Assembly: GCA_003116975.1 (NCBI GenBank) | Contig: BGKB01000111.1 | Location: forward strand, 124,001-188,000 | Reading direction: 5' to 3' | DNA length: 64,000 bases | From: Aurantiochytrium sp. KH105 | Taxonomy: Eukaryota; Sar; Bigyra; Thraustochytrida; Thraustochytriidae | Shown: piece after piece, positions 38,151-46,475 of the stretch | Layout: the number at the start of each line of letters is the position of its first letter | How positions within the stretch are numbered: position 1 is the stretch's first letter | Notes under the pieces: generated by a model | The model's input: the letters and a program-made list of their open reading frames with translations, nothing else | What the model was told of the DNA's origin: nothing | Databases searched by the model: none | Translations under genes and position numbers: made by a program

Positions 38151-39053
38151 CTATTTATGAGCCTGCTTGGACTCGCTTACTGCGTCGCGACCGCTTTCTG
38201 CGACATTTCTCCTGTGACCACGCTTTGTCAAGAAAGGATGAGCGAGGACCTCTCGGCCCCCAAAGTGATGACCAAGGCGCTGCTTTGGATCCTTGTCCTC
38301 TATGAGATTGCGAATCAGACCGACCGAAGAGGCGAGTGAGGGTTCAGCAGCTTGTTGCGGCATCTTGAGAGGTTGCGTGCAAATCAGTTCTGCCATGTCA
38401 TCAAGACTCTCGGCATCCCAAGGCAGACATCGGAAGATGAGCTCGTACAAGATGACCCCAAAACTCCACCAGTCAACCTCGAGGCCATGTAGTTTCCCCT
38501 GGAGTTTTTCGGGCGATGTATAGGGTACAGTACCATGTCGCGAGGAAAGTTGTGCGTGTGCCTCAAAAGATTCGAATAACTCGGGGGGTCTTGTGCGCAC
38601 GGCGAGACCAAAGTCGAGAATGCGCACATGAAAATCAGCCGTCATGCCAATATTGTCCGGCTTGACATCCTCATGAGCAATGCCATGGTCATGAAGAAAG
38701 ACGAGACCGAGTGCAAGCTCACGGGCAATCCTGCGCGTCTCGCGAACACACGGCGCCACATTGCGAATGTAGTCGGCGAGGTCTCCACGCGCGCACAATT
38801 CGAGACCAATGAGCGGGTATGGGACTGCATCAAGTCTCGGCGAGATTACGTAAGGCGAGGATTGGGAGAGCCCTTCAAGGTGATGCAAAATACTCGTTTC
38901 TCTCTTGTATTCACGATCACCACGGTCTCCGCTCATATAGCGCTTGACCGCGATTTCCTCTCCGCTGCTGCTGCTTACTGCAATGTAGATTCTGCTATAT
39001 GACCCTTGCGCCAATTGGCAAATGAGCTCTGGGTGTTCTACGCAGACAGGCAT
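38151..39053 (-). CDS. Ser/Thr protein kinase (HED variant of the HRD motif)
   Basis: The 300-residue protein is nearly all kinase domain: the Gly loop AQGSYSRIYIA, the ATP-anchoring Lys in IAVKRY, the helix-C Glu in REYKRETS, the catalytic loop AHEDVKPDNIG, ILDFGLAV, YTSPEK, and DWWSFGVILYELIF followed by KDPKQRLG, which is AGC-like. The catalytic loop has His-Glu-Asp in place of His-Arg-Asp, so it is a non-RD kinase, probably active because Lys, Asp and Asn are kept. I start at the ATG at 39053. The frame is open upstream to 39665 (ATG at 39347 also in frame), but that part overlaps a transposase remnant on the other strand and its status is unclear. Confidence 0.75.
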   Translation of the reverse strand: MPVCVEHPELICQLAQGSYSRIYIAVSSSSGEEIAVKRYMSGDRGDREYKRETSILHHLEGLSQSSPYVISPRLDAVPYPLIGLELCARGDLADYIRNVAPCVRETRRIARELALGLVFLHDHGIAHEDVKPDNIGMTADFHVRILDFGLAVRTRPPELFESFEAHAQLSSRHGTVPYTSPEKLQGKLHGLEVDWWSFGVILYELIFRCLPWDAESLDDMAELICTQPLKMPQQAAEPSLASSVGLIRNLIEDKDPKQRLGHHFGGREVLAHPFLTKRGHRRNVAESGRDAVSESKQAHK

Positions 39054-39394
39054 TCTCGCTGTCGAAGCGATCTGGGTTTGCCACAGGGGTCGGTGAGGAA
39101 GCTTCTTCGGACTGGATTTCGCCTCATGAGCCCCATCCAAGAACAAAGGAGTCAAATGTTTCACTGCCTCTATCGAAATGGGATTTGCCAAATGAGCATC
39201 GTTTATAAGAACAAAGGAATCAAATGTTTGGAGGGCGTTCCTCCTCTGCGCCTCAACAATATTTTCACTGGCTGTGAGGACGATGCTTTGCGTCGTGCAC
39301 GCTTTCCCCTCACTATTGCATTCCAACAGTGGGCAACACAAACCCATTTTGGGGCGAATTGGCTTTCCTGGTGAGGTGGGCTGGAAATTAGTCG

Positions 39395-39823
39395 TCGGCA
39401 GTCGTGTTCGCATCCGGCATCTTTGAAAACAAATGGCACTTGTCCCGAGAACCCGTGCTCTTGGAGTGTTTTGAAAACTGCAAAAATTTGATGAACGCTG
39501 CTGCGGCCCTGCACAACTACTGCATCCACGAGAGCGTTTCGACCGACGGCGTACTCGAAAACAGTTGGCAGCATTCAATGACGATATCACGGCCGGCGCA
39601 CATTTACCCTGTGAGCAGTTCGGACTCATCCATGAGAGACCGAGCAACTGAGCCAAGACAGGCACGACGCCAACATCTTACACTCCAATTGGCCCAACAC
39701 TACCCAATTTCAGCGTCGTGCATTTGGCGAAGAGAACAAAAAGAAAATGGGGGTGGCGTATCGAACATTGAGGATTGCGCATCAAAGCGATGCCGGTTAT
39801 CGACGAGGGCGATAAACTGCTAA
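39395..39823 (+). pseudogene. C-terminal remnant of a PIF/Harbinger-type transposase
   Basis: On the plus strand a peptide reads VVFASGIFENKWHLSREP and then NLMNAAAALHNYCIHES. This matches the end of PIF/Harbinger DDE nucleases, where an AFG-x-L-x-x-x-W-x-x-L segment is followed by a helix ending in A-x-x-LHN-x-CI. Upstream (39100-39395) the reading is broken by stops and frame changes, so the catalytic part is lost or decayed. The fragment ends in a polar tail. It lies antisense to the possible N-terminal extension of the kinase gene. No terminal inverted repeats were found by eye. Confidence 0.5.
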
Positions 39824-40409
39824 TAAGACTTGATACCTCTCTATGGCTGAGCTCCCCGCTTGGGAAGTTTCAGGATTGCCATGTAAATAAACGCATTCAT
39901 CAGCTTGCGGCTTCTTGGAGGCTTTCGCATGAGTGAGTGCAAGAGCAAGAGCAAGATGGCGTATGGCGACTTCGTAGTCGTCAATTTCTACACGTTGGAG
40001 CGCAAGATGCTTGCCTTGGCAAAGTTGCAGGGGACTTCGAGTGAGCGGTTCACCCGTGAGACTTTATGTATCTCTTTGACGCGTAGACTCAAGCTTCGAT
40101 CACCTCGTGAAAGCATTGAGATCATGGGGTTTCACTCTCCCGTCCAACCTCGCGATTTCCTCGCCGATGATCACTGATCTGCTACGGCGACTGCGGCTTG
40201 AATTCCTGAACCTCTCGACGCAGCGAGCCAAGCATTGTGCCATCCAGATTGAAAAAAACGCTGCTCTCTGTTTTGCGTTGTTCTTGGTTGGGGGCGGCGA
40301 GTCCGATGCATTATATGACTCTTGAGACGGGCGGCATTGCAACCTTTCACTTGCCTGATGAGGGCGTTGTCGCTCCGTTTACGAGAGCGCTCAAAAGTTT
40401 GAAATGACC

Positions 40410-40745
40410 ACAATCGATTCCTTGCTCTGACAGCCGCGGAGAAGTTGCAGGTTGATCATGTTCTGATTATGAAAGATGTTCTCCGGATGCAGGAAGAAGC
40501 AGTAGCTTGAGAAACCTGCTCTGTACATCGAATCTTGCGCATTTGCTACATTGTGAACGACGATGCACCATGAAGGCTCATTTCGGCCAAAAGTCTGCAA
40601 GAGTTTGCAATTAATTCCTTGATCCAACCGCCGCGAAGAAACTGCAGGTCACAAGGCTCGACCACATACTGATTGCGAGAGATGTTCTCCGGGTGCAGAA
40701 AGGAGCAGCGGCTTGGCACATCAATTGTTACACATGTACTACATG
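40410..40745. repeat. Degenerate duplication, about 140 bp units 195 bp apart
   Basis: Unit 1 (about 40410-40555) and unit 2 (about 40606-40745) share CAAT-GATTCCTTG, GCCGCG-AGAA--TGCAGGT, a C-ATACTGATT/TGTTCTGATT segment and the block GA-AGATGTTCTCCGG-TGCAG, then GCAG-AGC--G--- and a TACATTG/TACATG end. They have drifted considerably. No coding sense is evident. Confidence 0.75.
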
Positions 40746-41756
40746 AATGCACACAGATGGGCGTGCAGCAAGTCCTCCTTTATGCCAGTATCATTCTCGT
40801 AGCCTGACCTTCGTTCTTCGACGAGGCCCAAAGAGAAACAAGCTCGAGCTCCGACGTCAACTTTCCGTCGCATGTGTCATCGGCATTAGCTGATGCAACA
40901 AAATCTCGATCCTCGAGCGACGGGGTCGCTTCCGCTGGCTGACTTCGACACCAGCTCCCGTTCCCACACACCCAGAAAGAATCCTCCAGCGCAGTTCTCA
41001 CGCCCAAAGCAAAATCGCGCATGCGTCCGCGTCGCATCGCTGCTGCCGCTGCTGCCGCTGCTGCCGCTGCCGCTGCTGCCGCTGCCGCTGCCGCCGCTGC
41101 CGGCAGTCCGCCGAAGCCAAGCTTGGCCCTCCCTCGCCCTCCCTGCCCGCCGGGCGCACGACAGTCTCCCTGGGTCCCCGCCCGGCTCTATGTCCTACAG
41201 CGGCCCTCGCACGCGCCGCAGCTGGCCGGCCGGCTGCCCGGCGCCTCGCGCCTCCTCGCCGGCCGTCGTCGCGGCCGGCGCCCCTCCCTCTCCCTCCCTC
41301 GCCGCACGGCCGCGCGCAGCAGCGCATGCGGCGCAGCGCAGCGCCGCGGCGCCCGGGGTTCTCGCGGGTCGGAAGCAGCAGCAGCGGCGCGGCGGCTGTG
41401 TCCGATGCGGCGGCGTCGAAGATACTCCTGCCTCGGCCTGCTGCTGCAGCAGCTCCTGCAGGCTCTCCGCAGAGCACAGCAGGCAGCGCAGAAGGCACGC
41501 GCGCGGCTCCTCTCTGACACAGGCACATGGAGAGGAAGGTCAGTCAGTCAGTCTGCCCCGGGGACGACTGCGGCGCGTAGGACAGGAGGAGGGAGGGACC
41601 GGCGGCAGCATGCGCATGCAGGAGGGAGGGATGCGGGTGCGGATGCAGAGAGGCGGACTCGCAGGGCGCGGTCGGTCCGCCAGCGGCAGGAAGGGGCGCG
41701 GGAGGCGGCAGGCAGAACCCGAACGCGAGCGAGTGCGGAGAGGAGAGGAAGGAGGA

Positions 41757-41822
41757 GAGCAGCAGGCGCAGCAGGCGCAGCAGGCGCAGCAGGCGCAGCA
41801 GGCGCAGCAGGCGCAGCAGGCA
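41757..41822. repeat. (GCAGCAGGC)n 9-bp minisatellite
   Basis: About seven identical 9-base units end about 35 bases before the thiolase ATG. The array would lie in the 5' leader of the mRNA. Confidence 0.9.
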
Positions 41823-41856
41823 GGGAGAGCGAGGAGCAGCGCAGCAGGGAAGGAAG

Positions 41857-43056
41857 ATGCCCCATACGGCGTACATCGTGGAGGCGTGCCGCACGGCCGG
41901 CGGCAAGAAGAACGGCGCTCTGCGCGAGTGGCATGCAGCCGATCTCGGCGCCGTCGTGTGCGACGAGCTCGTGACCCGCACCGGCATCGATGGCGCCGCC
42001 ATCGATGACGTGATCTGCGGATGCGTCGACCAGGTCGGCATGCAGGCCGGCAACATCGGCCGCATGATCGTCCTCGCGTCCAAGAAGATCCCCGAGTCCG
42101 TGCCCGGCGTCAGCGTGGACCGCCAGTGCGGCAGCTCCCAGCAGGCGCTCCACTTTGCCGCCATGGCCGTCATGAGTGGCGTCCAGGACTGCGTGATCGC
42201 CTGCGGCGTCGAGTCCATGACCAACGTGCCCATCGGCGCCAACGTCATCGACAGCATCAAGGCCGGCCGCGGCCTCGCCTCGGAGGCCAAGGGCATCCAG
42301 GAGAAGCGCCCCGGCGTCCAGTTCTCGCAGTTCAAGGGCGCCGAGCTCCTCGCCAAGAAGCACGGCCTCACCCGCGAGGAACTCGACAAATTCGGCTACG
42401 AGTCGCAGCGCCGTGGCCTTGCCGCCACCGAGGCCGGCAAGTTCAAGGCTGAGATCGTCCCAGTCAAGGGCAAGGACAAGCAGGGCAACGAGATCGTCCA
42501 CGACAAGGACGAGGGCATCCGCGCCAACGTCTCGCTCGAGGCCATGGGCAAGCTCAAGACCCTTGACCCCGAGGGTATTATCACCGCCGCCACCTCGTCG
42601 CAGATCTGCGACGGCGCTGCCGCCATTCTCATCTGTAACGAGAACGGTCTTCGCAAGCTCGGCCTCAAGCCCCGCGCCAAGATCACCGAGATGGCCCTTG
42701 CCGGATCCGACCCCGTCATCATGCTCGAGGGTCCCATCCCGGCCACCGAGAACCTCCTCAAGCGCGCCAACATGTCCATGGACCAGATCGACCTCTACGA
42801 AGTCAACGAAGCCTTTGCCCCGGTCCCTGTCTCCTGGTACAAGAAGCTCGGCGCCGACCCCGCCAAGCTCAATGTCAACGGCGGCGCATGCGCTCTCGGA
42901 CATCCCCTTGGCGCCACTGGTGTCAAGATCATGACCACTCTGCTCTACGAGCTCGAGCGCCGCAACGGCAAGTACGGTGTTCAGGCTATCTGCGAGGGTG
43001 GCGGCACCGCCAACGCCACGCTCATTGAGCGCATTGCCCCTGGCTCGCAACTCTAA
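41857..43056 (+). CDS. Thiolase (acetyl-CoA acetyltransferase / 3-ketoacyl-CoA thiolase), PTS1-like SQL end
   Basis: Thiolases split 3-ketoacyl-CoA in beta-oxidation or join two acetyl-CoA. The 399-residue protein has the nucleophile Cys91 in [13 protein letters not shown], the NEAFAPV segment, His349 in [15 protein letters not shown] and Cys379 in CEGGGTANA, so the catalytic set is complete. Length is typical. It ends GSQL, a plausible variant of the peroxisomal signal, which agrees with isocitrate lyase (SKL) and crotonase (SKI) nearby. Codon use is strongly GC-biased, giving a 500-codon antisense open frame that I reject. I cannot tell degradative from biosynthetic use by sequence alone. 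Confidence 0.92.
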   Translation: MPHTAYIVEACRTAGGKKNGALREWHAADLGAVVCDELVTRTGIDGAAIDDVICGCVDQVGMQAGNIGRMIVLASKKIPESVPGVSVDRQCGSSQQALHFAAMAVMSGVQDCVIACGVESMTNVPIGANVIDSIKAGRGLASEAKGIQEKRPGVQFSQFKGAELLAKKHGLTREELDKFGYESQRRGLAATEAGKFKAEIVPVKGKDKQGNEIVHDKDEGIRANVSLEAMGKLKTLDPEGIITAATSSQICDGAAAILICNENGLRKLGLKPRAKITEMALAGSDPVIMLEGPIPATENLLKRANMSMDQIDLYEVNEAFAPVPVSWYKKLGADPAKLNVNGGACALGHPLGATGVKIMTTLLYELERRNGKYGVQAICEGGGTANATLIERIAPGSQL

Positions 43057-43203
43057 ATATACACATAATCTTTATCGAGCCACTCTGTCGTGCTCATGTT
43101 GGTCTCGTTTCCAGAAGTCTGATCCCACATGCTTACGATGCTTGGTAAAAAAAAAAAAGGCCTAGGACCAAAAAATATTGGAAAAAGAAAAAAAAAGAAA
43201 CTT
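43057..43203. other. 3' flank of the thiolase gene
   Basis: A-rich runs (43148-43158 and 43180-43200) and an AGGCCTAGG palindrome. The run at 43180-43200 reads as a T-run on the minus strand just behind the tRNA gene and is the likely RNA polymerase III stop. Confidence 0.6.
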
Positions 43204-43300
43204 TTCTCCATGGCGGGTTCGAACCGCCGACCTACAGATGCTTGCGGTTCTCAGGAAGAACTCTAACAGTCTGGCGCTCTACCAACTGAGCTAATGGAGA
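43204..43300 (-). tRNA. tRNA-Asn(GUU) with 24-nt intron
   Basis: On the minus strand TCTCCAT/ATGGAGA forms the acceptor stem, GCTC/GAGC the D arm, and GGCGG-TTCGAAC-CCGCC the T arm. The anticodon loop is CTGTTA interrupted after nucleotide 37 by 24 bases (43240-43263), then ATCTGT. Anticodon GUU gives Asn. The exon parts are identical to the other three copies here. A T-run follows the 3' end. Confidence 0.95.
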
Positions 43301-43706
43301 TCTGTGATAGCCCACTTCCTGTCGTTGGCGAAAAGGGCAGAACGCTCGGAACGTGAGTTTCCGGGCGACAATGTCACGCATGGGATGAGTGAGTTGAACC
43401 CGATTCTCTAACTCGACGTCGCGAAATAAAACCTCTGAGGAGTACTCGTTATTGGAGGGAAAAGGGCTGACGAGAAACTTTTCCTGAGAAAAACTAAAAA
43501 TAAAACGATGATTTTGGGTATACAGCAAGTTCCGTGTGTACGTCCAGCAAGCTACTCTATCACGGACAAGGCATACGTGGCTCCTTCCTTCCTACGCCAC
43601 ACAGAATAAAAAGGGCAAACTCGTATTCACTGACGGTGAAGGACAACAGCCAAAAGAATCTGGGCCTAGGCCTATCGCATGTGAAACAAAAAAATAAAAA
43701 ATGATA
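43301..43706. other. Spacer between two minus-strand tRNA-Asn genes
   Basis: The first 45 bases (43301-43345) match, in reverse complement, the bases just upstream of the tRNA gene at 46017, so the 5' flank was copied with the gene. I see no protein gene in the spacer. Confidence 0.6.
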
Positions 43707-43779
43707 TTCTCCATGGCGGGTTCGAACCGCCGACCTACAGATTAACAGTCTGGCGCTCTACCAACTGAGCTAATGGAGA
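43707..43779 (-). tRNA. tRNA-Asn(GUU) without intron
   Basis: This is a 73-base cloverleaf on the minus strand with the same exon sequence as the other copies, anticodon GUU in an unbroken CTGTTAA loop. Its 3' flank (GAATATCATTTTTTATTTTTTT) resembles that of the copy at 45165 and supplies a polymerase III T-run. Confidence 0.96.
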
Positions 43780-44607
43780 GGTGAAGCGGCTCTGAGAAGG
43801 TTCTCATGGACGCTTGTTGAAAGACAAGTTGCTGAGGTTCAATATATAGCAGCCAGCAATGAGTCGATACCATTTCCCGATACTACCCATGGCCGAACAA
43901 CACGGCGCCTTATTCATTGAACTTTGAAAGAATTAGACAGCACTCTAATGCAGATGAATGCAGAGATTGCGGGCAGGCAACGCCGTATTTGCGTGTGTCT
44001 GTCTCGCTGCGAGTGCAAGCGTGGACATTCTTGTTGAAACTGACACTCATTTCTGACGGGTCAGTCCTCTATGATTCCAGTAGATAGATTGTGCTCGACA
44101 AGGCTAGAAAATTAGTGACTTTGGTATACCATGGCATGGACTTCCGTCAATAATGAAATGCAATGCAGAGACGTGGAGGTCTTTAGAGTCTCTCTACATT
44201 CATTTCATCACCAAAAGTCGCAATTCAGTCTTGTGTGTGCGGACAGGTCGGCATGTCTCTGCGTTAAATTGCGCAATCGATCAAAGTCTTTCTCGACAAG
44301 GACGGAGATCTTATCGTAAAGGCAAGACACGCGTTTGGCTTTCCGTCTTCTGAAGAGAAAAAAAGAAGTAATAGTCCAGAAGCGTGGTTGTGAAGCAAGC
44401 AATCAGGTGCAAAGAAAATACGTTTTTGTTCATCAGTTCTATGCCCTCGTCGCGAGATACGGTGTCGCGGGATAAGGCCTAGGATTAAATTTCTCGGTTG
44501 TACGTGAGTATTTGGGACTTGCGGGTCGCATGAGTGGGCATCTTCAGCAGGCAAGCAAGCAAGCAAAAAATTATCGCGCTCATCGCGGCGGCCTAAGAAA
44601 AAGGAAA
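43780..44607. other. Intergenic region
   Basis: I see no gene. There is a short AAGCAAGCAAGC run at 44550-44565 and an AAGGCCTAGG palindrome at 44474. Confidence 0.55.
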
Positions 44608-44880
44608 TTACTGCGAACTCTCAGGATTCGTGGCTGCCTCTTGTTGAAGTTTTTGCTGCGTATCTAGGTTCTTCCACATGCTGCTCGGGGCCAGCCCGGC
44701 CTTCTGTCCCGACACATCCGCGCCTTGCGGAAGGTTGAGCTTGTGCAGCTCTCTGCGAGATTCTGCTCCCTGAATAGCAAAGTCAGAGTGGAAGGGAAGG
44801 TACACGCCTACGACTCCCACCACCGCAACACAGCAGGCGCCGACGCCGAGCGCCACGACGCGACCGGCGTTTTGACTCAT
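44608..44880 (-). CDS. Small single-pass membrane protein
   Basis: The 90-residue protein has one hydrophobic helix at about residues 7-28 (VVALGVGACCVAVVGVVGVYLPF) and a polar tail with GLAPSSMWKNLDTQQKLQQE. An SMWKN-like end is seen in some small mitochondrial membrane proteins, but I cannot name the family. The ATG is the first in frame, and codon use fits the neighbours. It sits in the centre of the inverted tRNA quartet. Confidence 0.6.
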   Translation of the reverse strand: MSQNAGRVVALGVGACCVAVVGVVGVYLPFHSDFAIQGAESRRELHKLNLPQGADVSGQKAGLAPSSMWKNLDTQQKLQQEAATNPESSQ

Positions 44881-45164
44881 GGGCCTCCTCGCTCCGTCTC
44901 TTCACTAAAGCACGAGGGAGCCAACTCCAGCGCTTCGATTCACGATCAATCTCACGCAAGCACTCCCCAAGCACGCGGGTGCGTCCTGCTCTTGGACGCT
45001 TCGACACGACGTCCCCGCGCGGCTTTGCTCTTCCGCACTCGCGAAAAAGCAGCTTTGTTTCTCCACTCTCTCTCTGGCCGCGAAGGCTTCTGTCTTGTAC
45101 TCCACCTATATATTGAAGCATAGCGTTGCAGGTTTCAGAGCGCAGTTAAGCCTGCAATCTAGCA

Positions 45165-45237
45165 TCTCCATTAGCTCAGTTGGTAGAGCGCCAGACTGTT
45201 AATCTGTAGGTCGGCGGTTCGAACCCGCCATGGAGAA
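45165..45237 (+). tRNA. tRNA-Asn(GUU) without intron
   Basis: This is a 73-base cloverleaf: acceptor TCTCCAT/ATGGAGA, D arm GCTC/GAGC, anticodon loop CTGTTAA, T arm GGCGG/CCGCC with loop TTCGAAC, discriminator A. The 27-43 pair at the base of the anticodon stem is a C-U mismatch in all four copies. Two T-runs follow at about 45258-45280. Confidence 0.96.
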
Positions 45238-46016
45238 CATATTTTTGGTGAATATCATTTTTTTTCATTTTTTTTTGGCTAGAAGAGAGGCCTTGCCCGA
45301 TGTCTCTTCGTTCAAACCCGCGACACGACCCGCCATGCCGAAGGGTTCACGTACGTGAGAGATCTCCACACTGCATGGTGAAGAAAGGACCCGCGTTGAA
45401 GAGAATGCCGAGGACATGACCAAGGATATGACCGAGGAACGGCGACTTTCAGAGAAGATGCCGCGCAGAACACACTCGACAAACGATGACTACTTTCGAG
45501 AGCATTTCATGCGTCGAAGGTAGCGTGATGGCCACGTCTTTGTTGCTTTCGTTGTTCCTGTCGTTTTTGCTGTCGTTTTTGCTGTCGTTTTTGCTGTCGT
45601 TGTCGTGGTCGTGGTCGTGGTCGTTGTCGTCGTTTCTCTCATCGTCGAAGGTACCAGCCGTTGTGAATGGTATCTCAAAGTTGCAAGATACATGCTTCAC
45701 CTGCAAGTGGTACGTCCTAAAAAATAGAATATTGGGTCAATGCACCAGAACTCAGAGTTTGTTATGCTCATGAAGGTCGTTGGCCAGCCGCCACAGGCTC
45801 TTCCGTCTCGTGGAAGGGCACTATGACCGCGCCGCGCGCTCTTGCCTCGCGGATCTGCCGAGGCGAATGGTATCGTCGGGAGAACAAGCCCCGTCATGTC
45901 ATTCCCCATGGCGCAGCAGCAGCAGCAGCTCGTCACAGTGCTTTCGCGCGATGTCTTCGCGCTGAGCAGTCGCGTTTTGCCCTTTTGTCTGACGAAAGGA
46001 AGTGTGCCATCACCAA
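45238..46016. other. Spacer between two plus-strand tRNA-Asn genes
   Basis: It contains a decayed fragment (CGTTCAAACCCGCGACACGACCCGCCATG near 45309-45337) resembling a tRNA T arm and 3' end, then low-complexity TGTCGTTTTTGC repeats at about 45550-45605 and GTGGTCGTGG near 45605-45625. I see no protein gene. Confidence 0.55.
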
Positions 46017-46113
46017 TCTCCATTAGCTCAGTTGGTAGAGCGCCAGACTGTTAAAGTTCTTCCTGAGATCCGCAAGCATCTGTAGGTCGGCGGTTCGAAC
46101 CCGCCATGGAGAA
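46017..46113 (+). tRNA. tRNA-Asn(GUU) with 24-nt intron
   Basis: The exons are identical to the other copies. A 24-base intron (46054-46077) follows nucleotide 37 of the anticodon loop. It differs from the intron of the copy at 43204 at only two positions (A for G at the first base and T for A near the middle). A T-run follows directly. Confidence 0.95.
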
Positions 46114-46360
46114 AAATTTCTTTTTTTATTTTAATTTTTTTTCTGTGTTGTTTTTGGTCCCCTGTGTTAAGAGAAATGGCTTGCGCTTCGCCATCACGAC
46201 GAGGTTGACTGTGAGTCTGTACAGAACACATCTTACTACGTGCAGCAGCCACGAAACATCTTTTCGACCAAGAACTTCTGAATTCAAACAAGTCTCGCAA
46301 TCCCCATTAAAAAAAATATCTTTCGCCTCTGTTCCACGCTACGCCAAGAGCGTCTCCGGT

Positions 46361-46395
<35 letters not shown>

Positions 46396-46475
46396 TCCTC
46401 TCCCCCCTCTACGGCGCAGGACTTCATCCGCTTACTTTACGTTTTTGCTTCTCAATACATATTCGGGTGCTTTAT
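46114..46475. other. Intergenic region with CT microsatellite
   Basis: A polymerase III T-run lies at 46120-46142, and a (CT)n array of about 14 units at 46364-46392. The rest is the 3' flank of the minus-strand CAP-Gly/WD40 gene. I see no gene. Confidence 0.7.

Larger units (their letters stand above)
39824..41856. other. Gene-poor region and long thiolase leader
   Basis: 39824-40900 contains a degenerate duplication (separate entry) and no gene. 40990-41856 is GC-rich, with CTGCCG runs (41040-41100), CCCTCC runs, a GTCAGTCAGTC patch at 41540, and a GCAGCAGGC array directly before the thiolase start. Open frames run through both strands because the repeats lack stops. Confidence 0.5.

Noticed and set aside
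41188-41526. Open frames in the CTGCCG/CCCTCC-rich thiolase leader
   Set aside because: Repeat-driven composition; no domain, and frames occur on both strands.
41548-43050. 500-codon open frame on the minus strand, opposite the thiolase
   Set aside because: Same cause: antisense to a well-identified gene with biased codons; no domain.
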